The notes beneath the pieces were generated by a model. That model did not search any database. It was not told where the DNA came from and saw only the letters and a list, made by a program, of their open reading frames with translations. A stretch of 64,000 bases of DNA, taken from Monodelphis domestica (lineage: Eukaryota; Chordata; Mammalia; Didelphimorphia; Didelphidae). A program made the translations under genes and the position numbers. The stretch is taken from assembly GCF_027887165.1 (NCBI RefSeq), contig NC_077227.1, forward strand, positions 71,417,252 to 71,481,251, read 5' to 3'. Shown here piece after piece: positions 55,615 to 64,000 of the stretch; the first letter of the stretch is position 1; every line of letters starts with the position of its first letter.

Positions 55615-55806
55615 TTATCGGCAGGCACAAGTCTCTACTGACATGTTGGGGTACACCTTGAGTACCACGTTTCTATTCTCATCTAAGAACAGTACGCTGA
55701 GGGAGTTCATTTTATCAGGAACGCAGCAGGGCTCTGGAATGCCTGGAATGATCCCCACTGCTTTTACAATGCTCTGGATTGTGGCGTGGTTTGATGGCCT
55801 CACAAT
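55615..55806 (-). CDS. GDF10: GDF10 (BMP3B) last coding exon: C-terminal half of mature ligand
   Basis: 64 codons including TAA at 55615-55617. It starts in phase 0 after 'tttctag' with [20 protein letters not shown] and carries the last four cystine-knot cysteines (PCCVPDK and TCACR at the C-terminus), with [13 protein letters not shown] between them. It joins the MPK end of the upstream exon at 63379, exactly where the human gene has its last intron. Sequence differences from the human protein, as I recall it, are few and conservative (for example SVE for SVD near the end). GDF10 is a secreted TGF-beta superfamily ligand related to BMP3. Confidence 0.97.
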   Translation of the reverse strand: MVRPSNHATIQSIVKAVGIIPGIPEPCCVPDKMNSLSVLFLDENRNVVLKVYPNMSVETCACR

Positions 55807-56106
55807 CTAGAAAGAGGCAAAGGAAACAGTGTTAGTCATTTTCATCATTCCTCAGCCAGATTAAGATTGACAGGTAATACCAGGGGTCGCCAAAGTCTTA
55901 GTAGAATTTTGAACTTTAATTCAATAGTTTATCAATTTAATTTAATAGTAAAATTTGAACTGTTTGAACTTTAATAATTTCAGAAGTTTAAAGGCTACAA
56001 ACTTTCAAAAACGCTTAAAAGGATATTTTAAAATATTGTTTCTTATTAAAATTCCACATCACCACTATGTATGTGCTACACAAAGTACAATTGTCCAACT
56101 TTGTAA

Positions 56107-56322
56107 ATAAGTGGCACAGTGGAGAGAGGACCAGGTCTGGAATCAGGAAGATCTGAGTTCAAAACCAGCCTCAAACACTTTTTAGCTGTCACTTAAAACT
56201 GTTGACCTTAGTTTCCTCATCTATAAAATGAGCTGGAGAAGCACATGGCAAACCACTCCAGTATCATTGCCAAGAAAACCCCAAAAGCGGTCATGAAGAA
56301 TCTGAGAACCACAACAACAAAC
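56107..56322 (+). mobile_element. Mar1-type SINE
   Basis: 'aagtggcacagtggagagag', 'aggtctggaatcaggaagat', 'caaaccactccagtatcatt', ending 'gaaccacaacaacaaac'. Confidence 0.85.
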
Positions 56323-56374
56323 TCTGTACAACATTTTGGTGTCTGCTCAGAGACTAAAAGGATTGCATTTTAAA

Positions 56375-56700
56375 CCCTAATATTAAAACCATCCAGAGAA
56401 TGAGACTTTGATGCCCATGTGGCTGTTCTGATATAATCCCACGAGAAAAAGTCTAATGGAGATAGATCAGGTGACCAAAGTGACCAGGTCAGAGGAGCCC
56501 CCCGACCTGTCTCAGAAAGCTCCATCCCAACTGTTGCATGCACAATGAATAGTGACGAGGCGCTCCATCTTGTTACAATGAAAATGTCCTTATTCTTAAC
56601 CCACAAAATTCAGTGGCTCAAATAAATCAGAATAATTTTAAGTCTGTACCTTTTGTATGTCTGAAGTTATTAAAGCTTGAAACTTCATTAAGTGTTTGAG
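56375..56700 (-). pseudogene. Fossil mariner-like (IS630/Tc1 superfamily) transposase
   Basis: On the minus strand one frame (56370-56606) reads WSLWSPDLSPLDFFSWDYI, the signature around the third catalytic Asp of mariner/IS630-type transposases. A second frame just upstream reads QDGAPRHYSL (about 56530-56570), the region around the second catalytic Asp. Further upstream lies a degenerate FCGLRIRT-like segment, resembling the usual WGSENPH. The two motifs lie in different frames, so at least one frameshift separates them. The N-terminal DNA-binding part and the terminal inverted repeats were not seen. It is a dead fragment in the GDF10 intron, and its age is unknown. Confidence 0.75.
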
Positions 56701-56999
56701 GACAGCCTAGATAATCTGAGGAACTGAGTTAGAAAGTTGGCAGATTTCAATAAGACCATGGAAAACGACCCAGAAAGACACCGGGATTGGGATCAGTGCT
56801 GCAACCAGTCATGACTTGAGAGGAAAGAACAGCTCACCTCGGCAGAAATGTGGTACACTACAGCAGAGAAATGAAGGCTATAGGTGCCAGTGCATTGATT
56901 TGTTTTTCTTGACCATACTTTATTGGGACAAAAGAAAACTAATGGAGGTCAGAGAGTCACTGGAAAGTGGCAATGACATAAAAAAATCAAATACTATTT

Positions 57000-57330
57000 T
57001 TTTAAAAAGTCAATCAATTAATAAAATTTCTTATGTGCCTACTGTGTGCTAGGCATTGTGCTAAGACAGCTAGGTGGTAGAGTGGATAGAGCACTGAGCC
57101 TGAACTCAGGAAGACCCAAGTTCAAATGTGACTTCAGACACCTAATAGTTATGTGACCCTTGGGCAAGCTACTTAATTTCTGCTTTTCTCAGTTTCCTCA
57201 CCAGTAAAAAAAATAGGCATAAGAACACCATCTATCTATCTCCTAGGGTTGTTGTGAGGGCCAAGTGAAATACTATTTGCAAAATAGTATAGTATCTGGC
57301 ACATAATAATTGCTATAGAAATCTTAATCC
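57000..57330 (+). mobile_element. L2-like 3' text and MIR/CORE-SINE
   Basis: 57000-57062 reads 'gtgcctactgtgtgctaggc'. 57063-57330 is a sense SINE ('agctaggtggtagagtggat', 'tgttgtgagggccaagtgaa'). Confidence 0.7.
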
Positions 57331-57454
57331 CCCTTTAAAAAAACAACAACAAAGTGATTAGATTGGCTTGGCATTTACCCTAGACATATAATATTGCCCT
57401 GGATTGACTGATGAATTAATTGAGGGTGTGCTTTAAGATAGGGTAACTCTGTGA

Positions 57455-57920
57455 TACCAAAGCCATTAGACCTGGAGTCAGGAATAACTGAGTTCAAATG
57501 TAACTTCAGAAGCTTACTAGCTGGGGGCAGCTGGGTATCTCAGTGGTTTGAGAGTCAGACCTAGAGATAGGAGGTTCTGGGTTCAAATGTAGCCTCAGAC
57601 ACTTCCTAGCTGTGTGACCCTGGACAAGTCACTTAACCTCCATTGCCTAGCCCTTTCTGCTCTTCTTCCTTGGAACCAATACCCAGTATTGACTCTAAGA
57701 TGGAAGATAAAGGCTTAAAAGAAACTTACTAGATATGTGACTCTGGGCAAGTCACTTAACCTTAGATTGCCTTAGTTTCTTCATTTATGAAAGAGGAATA
57801 ATAACAGGGTCTACCTGATCCCACCCTTAACCCCAGATTTTTAAGGATTAAATGAGATAGTAAATTGTAAAGTGTCTGGCACATGGTAAATGCTCTTTAA
57901 GTGAGAGTTATTACCATCAT
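57455..57920 (+). mobile_element. MIR/CORE-SINE split by a younger SINE
   Basis: Left part 57455-57523 ('gacctggagtcaggaataac'); right part 57721-57920 ('tgtgactctgggcaagtcac', 'gtgtctggcacatggtaaat'). Continuous across the insert. Confidence 0.85.
57524..57720 (+). mobile_element. tRNA-headed SINE inserted in an older SINE
   Basis: Full-length copy ('ggggcagctgggtatctcag' to 'agatggaagataaaggctta'). Its flanks are gaagcttactag (57509-57520) and gaaacttactag (57721-57732), a 12-bp target duplication with one difference. Confidence 0.92.
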
Positions 57921-59079
57921 TATTATCATTGAGAAGAAAGAGAAAACCAACTTTGTGTTATATTTGATACATTAGTTATAAGGTGTTTTCAAGATTGTTA
58001 CATTTTGGGCTTTAAATGAAAATTAAAAGGGGGCTAATGCCTATCAAATAACGAATTTTCTTCTAACTCAATCTCAGAACCATTTATGAGCTGTAAAATT
58101 GATGAGGCCACACGCTTTTGGAATTCACTGCCTTACTGTCCTCCCAGGCTGAGGAGAGCCATGACTGCGAACCATGAGAACAGTAGAACATTAAAACCTC
58201 TATGTCTGACACCCCATAATTTAGCCCTGGTTTTGCTCACATGGCTGTGGTTCTGACCCCACTGTGGCTTGGTCTCTACAGCCAAAGCCAAGGGGAAGAC
58301 TTGTGGCTTTTTCTAAAGGAAGGGAATGTTTATCTGGGACACTGAGGAAGAAGTATTTCACTGAGGAAGGAGAGGAGGTGAGCAGGTTCTACAACGCCTC
58401 CTCTCCTGAGGGTGAGTAGGCTGCCTTTGTTTACTAGGAGTCTTGAGAACAACCAGAATGTCCTGTGGCAGGGGAGCCTTACACTTTTCTGACACCATTA
58501 AGAAAAAATGGATTGAACCGATACCATCGTCTTCCCCTACCAGCTCTAACCATCCTGTTATTTGGAGGAGCTTCCTGGGATATTTAGATATTTTACCCAT
58601 TCTAATTCACATTCCCTTCCCCTCCCACCATTTCACTGCAATCACAAAGTAGATTTAGATAGAATAAATCACTTTTAGCTCTTAAAGACTAGACAGACTG
58701 AAAAAAAGATTTAGGGTGAGGGGCGGAAAGGGGGTAGCAAATAAACGGATGATCCCAGGGGGATACGATAACTAAGACACAGACAAATAAGAAACTTGAC
58801 CCTGGTCCAGCATCTTTTTAATGGTCAGAAAAGAGAGTGCAAGCAGACAAGCTCAAATTGACTCTCCTAACTAGGAAAACTAAAAGCAAAACTAAAAACC
58901 CTCAAAGGGTGAGTTTTAGGCTACTACATGGCCAAGTTAGCTTGATTTCATTGCATGGCTAAAAACTCCTTTTCCAAACCTAAGCAGCTATTTTGAGAAT
59001 GAATGCTGAATGGACATTGTGTGGCTGGGTGGGCTCATCTTTTGTTTCTTCTTGGGGGGGGGGGACAGGGACAACACAT

Positions 59080-59525
59080 AGAACTGGGGACCTGAAAATG
59101 GCCTTAGACATCATTTAGTACAATCCTTTCGTTTTATAGATGAGGAGACTTGAGGTCCAGAGAGGGATAGTAACTCACTCCAAATCACACAGTGAATTGG
59201 TGGTAGAATAAGGAAAAAAAAGAATAAGGACTAGAAGCCAGATCTTAGGACTCCTGGACCACTGTTCCTGCCCACACTCCATGCTATTTTTTGTTTTTGT
59301 TTTTTATGTCTCAAGTGTCAGTGGTATCTTCTCTATATACTAAGGAGAGCATAGACTATACACAGTGATTTGCACATAGTAGGTACTCAATAAATATTTG
59401 TTGAGCATACTTGATGGGCATAATAATTGCAATCACCACTCAGGGTTGGTGTGGGAATCAAAGGAGAATACCTATTCAAAGCACTTTGCGAACTTTAAAT
59501 CATTGTATAAATGCTAACTGTTATT
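59080..59525. mobile_element. MIR-like fragments
   Basis: 59080-59220 is antisense ('atgaggagacttgaggtcca'). 59330-59525 is a sense 3' part ('acatagtaggtactcaataa', 'ttgtataaatgctaact'). Confidence 0.6.
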
Positions 59526-60004
59526 GATATGCCCAAGAGGATGTTGGGAAAACCCATTTGGAATTTTGTAGTCAAGCTGAGCTGTCCCCACAAACACATG
59601 GCTTAGCGTTCCCACTTAATGCTTATGGGGCCTGGAAATGCTATTTCCTCTCACCAGTAACTCTGACTTGGGAAAGAGAACTATGATGTTGAAACTGCAT
59701 CGAGACTATGCTGCTCTGATTGGGGTTAGCATTTCTCGACTAAGAGGTCCACAGTACTGTTTCAGTGACTTCCTGGGAATTGATGGAAAGAACAGCAAAT
59801 GCAACTTGCCAAAGACACATTCAGAATCCTGACCTCTGAAAGGTCACTTGGAGCACAGCCTCATGTCCTTCTATCACTCCTACATCCCCAGCTCAAACCA
59901 ATGCTACTCCTTCCCCTGCAAGTGACCTTAACCCTTCCATATTCTTCCAGCCTTTTTTTCTTACCCTGACTCCCTCTCATTTTCATCAAGTTTTGATGCT
60001 TCAT

Positions 60005-60110
60005 TATTCTAATTAGGTCATCTAATCCAACCCATTCATTTTACAGATGAGGAAACTGAGTCCAATGGAGGCAAAGTGATTTTTATGATATCCTACTCAA
60101 GATTCCAATT
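60005..60110 (-). mobile_element. MIR-like fragment
   Basis: 'ttttacagatgaggaaactg' is the antisense MIR core. Confidence 0.6.
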
Positions 60111-60432
60111 CTTGCATTCTTTCCATTGCCACTGACCATTTTCAAAGATGCGCTGGACTCTACTTCATTTTTCCTTTTCTTCCTCCTCTGACTTTCCACT
60201 TATCCTACCATACTGATCCTTAACCCTCAGTAAATATTTAGTGAATCCTGAGATTACTAACCACTATGATACCATCTCTACATATTTTTATAATTCAAAG
60301 TTGTTACAGATTTTATAGACTAAACATATCTAGGGATGCCCAGAACTATGAAAATGGAGCAAAAGCAAAGTCATTCCTTGGTGCATATTTAGTTCTCATA
60401 AGTATGTTGCAAAACTGGGAAGAGAGAAGCCT

Positions 60433-60690
60433 TCTCTCCCTTCCTCCCTTCCTCTCTTCCTCCCTTCCTCCTTTCTACCTCCCTTCCTCCCTCCCTCCCT
60501 CCCTCCTTTCCTTCCTTCCTTCCTTCCTTCCTTCCTTCCTTCCTTCCTTCCTTCCTTCCTTCCTTCCTTCCTTCCTTCCGTCCGTCCTTCCTTCCTTCCT
60601 TCCTTCCTTCCTTCCTTCCGTCCTTCCTTCCTTCCTTCCTTCCTTCCTTCCTTCCTTCCTTCCTTCCTTCCTTCCTTCTCTCTTCCTCCT
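60433..60690. repeat. (CCTT)n polypyrimidine tract in GDF10 intron
   Basis: About 250 bases of CCTT on the plus strand, with CCCT at the left edge and three CCGT interruptions. It has the same strand orientation as the tracts at 39475-40300 and 45520-45655. Confidence 0.95.
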
Positions 60691-60857
60691 TCCTTTATAA
60701 ATATTAAATATTGTTTCTAAGGCAAAAGAGTGATAAGGACTAGGCAACTAAGTTGCCCAAAGGTCATATAGCTTGAATGAACCTGAGACCAGATTTGAAC
60801 CCAGGTCCTCCTGACTCCAGGTTTGGCATCCTATCCATTGAACTATCTAGTTGCCCC
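60691..60857 (-). mobile_element. tRNA-headed SINE, partial
   Basis: Antisense copy next to the microsatellite: 'gaacccaggtcctcctgact', 'ctatctagttgcccc'. Confidence 0.75.
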
Positions 60858-61009
60858 AGAGGGAGTTTTTCTAGAACTTAATGGAATTCATAATTTGACC
60901 AAAGATACTCCCAGAGCGCTAAAATTATTTACCCAAGGTCAAACAGATAGTTTTATGCTTTGTAAAGTGATCCCCTCATGACCCTAGGGATTCATTCTAG
61001 GGATTGATT

Positions 61010-61350
61010 AATTTTTTATATTTCATCCCCAGTGCCTAGCACAGTGCCTGGCACATTGTAGGCATGTAACAAATGACTGCTGATTTCTTGCTAACTCTGA
61101 GGCAAATTCTCCAGAGTAGTTGAATTCCTCCCTTCTGATATATCACGCATTTAGGATCATGGAAATATAAGATCAGAGATCTAGAGCTGGAAGGGACCCC
61201 AGAGGCCACTGGATCTAATCCCTTCATTTTCCTGATGAGGAAACTGAGGCCCAGGGAGGCAAAATGATTCATCCAAGATCACAAGTTAGTTAGTGGCAGA
61301 GCTGGGATTTGGACTCAGGGGTTGGGGCACAAAGTCTAGCTGCTTTCCCA
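61010..61350. mobile_element. L2 3' end and MIR-like fragment
   Basis: 61010-61075 reads 'cagtgcctagcacagtgcct' (L2 end, sense). 61160-61350 reads 'ctgatgaggaaactgaggcc' (MIR, antisense). Confidence 0.65.
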
Positions 61351-61367
61351 CTGTACCATATTAGCTC

Positions 61368-61553
61368 TTTTTGTCCTTTGTTTTCAAAGAGGACTCATGA
61401 CATTATGGGGGTGATGCTCTAACTTGCTCATGAATTGCATTTAAGTGAGGCAGAGTTACACAAAGTCATCAGCCTCATTCCCTCTTCCAGAGTCATCCAA
61501 GTCCAATAGCAGGACAAACTTCAGGATGCTTGGCAATGGTATGGGGATGCATA
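61368..61553 (+). mobile_element. WSINE1-like marsupial SINE
   Basis: It starts 'tttttgtcctttgttttcaa' and continues 'agaggactcatgacattatg', 'aagtgaggcagagttacaca', 'agtcatcagcctcattccct' and 'agagtcatccaagtccaata'. This wording belongs to the WSINE1/RTE-derived SINE group of marsupials; the family name is from memory. Confidence 0.7.
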
Positions 61554-61649
61554 TAGGTTTAGAATTGGAAGTTATCTTTAAGGTCAATCAGTCTGGGCAT
61601 GTTCACCAGTATAGGGCCCTACTATCACAGTTAGATAATACATGCCAGA

Positions 61650-61830
61650 GGCAGTAAGGCATGGTGGAAGGAGCCCTGGATTTAGGAGACCAACCATTTA
61701 ATACCTGTATTGCTTTGGGTCAGTCATTTAACCTCTGCAGGTTTCAGTCTTCATCTGTAAAAGAGGAGGTTGAACTAGAATATCTCTATGGCTCCTTCCA
61801 TCTCCAACATCCTCTGATTCTAGGGGCCAA
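61650..61830 (+). mobile_element. MIR-like SINE
   Basis: 'aaggcatggtggaaggagcc', 'tcagtcttcatctgtaaaag', 'aggaggttgaactagaatat'. Confidence 0.7.
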
Positions 61831-62224
61831 AATCTAGTCTAAAGCCAAAGTAGCAGGTGGTTGGTCTTGAGTGGAGGGTTGGGAACCATCTGAGGACATC
61901 AACGTGACTTCTAGGCACAATTCACAGTGAGAAGAGTAAAACACTTGAATTGCAGAGCTCTGGTCAGTGCTTTCTTAGTGTGATGGTTCTGAGGGCAGAT
62001 TCAGCCTTAGACTGTTCACTTGGGGGGTTAGTAAATTTCAAATGAAATGTTTTTTCACCCCACCATCATGCCTTTCTCCTCACTCCAGAGAGTATTGTAT
62101 ATAGCTATGATAAGACAATCATTTTGCCCTGCCAAAAGCCTCAGAAAGACCATAAATCAGAAACAAATGCCAGCTGAACTTCTAGAAAGGAAGACAGTTC
62201 TTATATGAAAAGGTGATCTTGTAT

Positions 62225-62830
62225 AATTATTAGAGGGCTAGTCTCCAAATTAGATGACCTGGGGTCAAGTGTTTATCTCTGGCACATACTAGTTGTGTGA
62301 CACAGGGCAAGCCACTTAACCAATCAATATTCCAGACACTTTTATAAATTGCATAGCTATTGCTAATAAGCATTTGGGGGGGCAGTGTCCTTATTGCAAG
62401 TTTTCTATGTCAATGAAAACACAAGATCACAGCTGCACCCCATCTCCCATAATAGGAGCAACTATAATTTAAAACAACTCAGCTGCTTAGCCTCTCTAAA
62501 GAGATAGAGGGTCATAGGGAAATTAGCCTTTGTGGTGACTGTAGAAAGTCCAAGGTCTACTACTTGCAGAATATGTTACCTTGAGGAAGTCCTTTCACCT
62601 CAATTTCAGGGTCTATAAATGAGGGGTTTGAACTTGCTGGCCCCTGAGATTGGAAGCTGGGCTTGAACTGTGTCTTCCTGGCTACAGGACTGACTACCTA
62701 CAATGGCACAAGAATATAAATGCCCTGGAGGCAGAAATGAATTCATTTCTACTTCTGTATCTTCATAGTTTAGCGGATTGATTGGCATACAGAAGACACT
62801 TAATAAATTCTTATTGGTAGACTGATACTT
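62225..62830 (+). mobile_element. MIR fragment and L2 3' end
   Basis: 62225-62325 reads 'gtgacacagggcaagccact' (MIR). 62700-62830 reads 'cagaagacacttaataaatt' (L2 end). Confidence 0.6.
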
Positions 62831-63378
62831 ATTGTCTCTGTGAGTTTCTTCCCTAGTGTAGGCGTTAAATGTTCCTTATATAGTCCAACTCAAAGTCCTT
62901 TTAGAAGGTTGCCAATGTTATCATATGACATTAGAGGGAAGGTTGGAAGCTTCAGAATTTGGCTCTGTGAATAGAATTTGAATTTTCTAGCAGGTCTATT
63001 TGTTTAATATAAAACTGCATATGGCTATGTTTTTCCTTATTGGAGTGGGCTGCATAGCTTTAAGTCCAGCATAGCTATGGATATGAGCAACACTTATCAC
63101 AAGGATTTGAACCCTTGAAAAACCCTTTTGAGAAGATGATAGACAAACAATTTCAGAATGAAAAGTACGGTGATAAAGTGGGGATTCATTCCTTGCTTCA
63201 TTTATAACTAGTGTAGGGTAAGAGATAGATAAGATTTCTTTGCTATTTTGAGTTCTATGGTAGGGGAAATAGATAATTGACTCAATTGATTTTCATTGTT
63301 CCCATATCCAGTAATAAATTATGATTCTTATTCTACTAAAGTGCAATGGAAAATAGCAACAATAAGAACTCACTCTAC

Positions 63379-64000
63379 CTTAGGCATTGGGAACTCACAT
63401 GCCCCAGAACAGTAATAGGCATCAAATGATTTGGGGGATATGATCCATTCATTCCACCCTATGTCTGCAAAGTCTACTTTTAAGTATCTCCGTGAGCAAA
63501 TTCTTGGCTCATTCCATTGTTTTCTTCGGGCCTTTTTCATGGTTTTCTCATCAAAATTCAGCATCTGAGATTTTGTGAGCATTTCATTATGATCTTGTCC
63601 TTTTTTTCTTCGGTCTTTCCTGGATGATTTTGGTTTTAGGGCCTTATAGGCACTTTCCCACAGGTCATGTTTATGATAGTGTTGAGGATGATGAGGATGG
63701 TGGAGGTGATGGGTGTGGTGGTGATTATATTCTACTTCTGGAAGCTCATTGTCATGGATGGAACCAGGGACGTAAATGTCCCTCCTCACCCGAGAGTCAG
63801 TGGAGGCATTGGGTGATCGGCTTGGGTCGGTGTCACTGGTTGGGAAGGGGTCATACCTCTGGAGAGTCACGGCCACACTATTGGGTTCAGAGATTGCCAG
63901 ATCATTAGCATAGACAAGGATGTAGGGCATGTTATTTGGTCCTGGGCCATGGAAGACTTGGTCCTTCTCCCCAGAATCAAGCTCAGCCAAGAGGAGAAGT
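63379..64000 (-). CDS. GDF10: GDF10 (BMP3B) penultimate coding exon, partial
   Basis: 207 codons plus one base; it runs off the right edge, so its 5' end, the first exon and the promoter lie outside. The prodomain part includes [20 protein letters not shown], nearly invariant in this family, a dibasic RVRR site, and a histidine-rich stretch at 63667-63723. Basic residues (RKDRRKK; KKARRKQ) precede the mature region. The mature part has [20 protein letters not shown] and [13 protein letters not shown], giving cysteines 1-3 of the seven-cysteine knot. The donor GTAGAG follows the MPK codons in phase 0. The exon layout and sequence identify GDF10 rather than its paralogue BMP3, as does its position next to GDF2. 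Confidence 0.97.

Larger units (their letters stand above)
55807..63378 (-). other. GDF10 last intron (7.57 kb)
   Basis: Bounded by GTAGAG (63373-63378, minus strand) and AG (55807-55808), phase 0. It contains the SINEs, mariner-like fossil, (CCTT)n and L2/MIR fragments listed separately. The rest (for example 57930-59060, 59530-60000, 60100-60265, 61830-62220 and 62840-63360) shows no recognised feature. Confidence 0.93.

Noticed and set aside
63624-63908. Plus-strand Gly/Asp/His-rich open frame opposite GDF10
   Set aside because: It is the antisense of the GDF10 exon; the minus-strand frame has strong family identity.
1-64000. CRISPR arrays, bacterial operons, integrons or phage
   Set aside because: No direct-repeat/spacer pattern or prokaryotic gene organisation exists; repeats are microsatellites and eukaryotic transposons, and the genes are intron-containing mammalian ones.

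Overview
The window is nuclear DNA from a marsupial (metatherian) mammal. Two tandem growth-factor genes with mammalian-type exon structure identify a mammal. The dense interspersed repeats identify the marsupial lineage: tRNA-headed CORE-type SINEs with the 'ggggcagctgggt' start, Mar1-type SINEs, a WSINE1-like SINE, RTE LINEs and a marsupial-type L1. American versus Australian marsupial cannot be decided by eye. There is no prokaryotic gene, CRISPR array or tRNA/rRNA gene. About half or more of the window is recognisable transposon sequence of several ages.

Genes. Both genes are on the minus strand, in head-to-tail order. GDF2 (BMP9) is complete: exon 1 at 42948-43293 and exon 2 at 38259-39196, joined by a 3.75 kb intron with canonical GT/AG ends. 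It predicts 427 residues with an RSKR furin site and a 110-residue, seven-cysteine mature domain. GDF10 (BMP3B) is partial: the last coding exon lies at 55615-55806 and most of the preceding exon at 63379-64000, where it runs off the right edge. The order GDF2 then GDF10 on one strand matches the known mammalian arrangement, in which RBP3 lies beyond the 3' side of GDF2. RBP3 is not seen in the 38 kb to the left. Both genes encode secreted TGF-beta superfamily ligands made as proproteins and cleaved to cystine-knot dimers.

Layout. 1-21 kb is gene-free, with old L2 and MIR fragments, SINEs, L1 3' ends and RTE LINE pieces, including an RTE copy inserted into an L1 at 3815-5342. 21.98-28.24 kb is a full-length minus-strand L1 (6.26 kb) with a perfect 11-bp target-site duplication, sitting in the tail of a SINE. 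Its ORF1 is intact and its ORF2 has a single in-frame stop. 28.3-38 kb is gene-free and mixed; 30.3-31.1 kb looks single-copy. 38.3-43.3 kb is GDF2, whose intron holds an ~800 bp (CCTT)n tract. 43.3-54.7 kb is intergenic, with an L2 reverse-transcriptase relic, an RTE relic, a retroviral protease relic and hAT-type MITEs. 54.7-64 kb is the 3' part of GDF10, with a fossil mariner-like transposase and another (CCTT)n tract in its intron.

I found no convincing undescribed gene system. The points most worth a second look are the histidine-rich insertion in the GDF10 prodomain, the long polypurine/polypyrimidine tract with a 20-bp higher-order repeat inside GDF2, the L1 that is one stop codon short of intact, and the out-of-frame mariner-like transposase fossil in GDF10.
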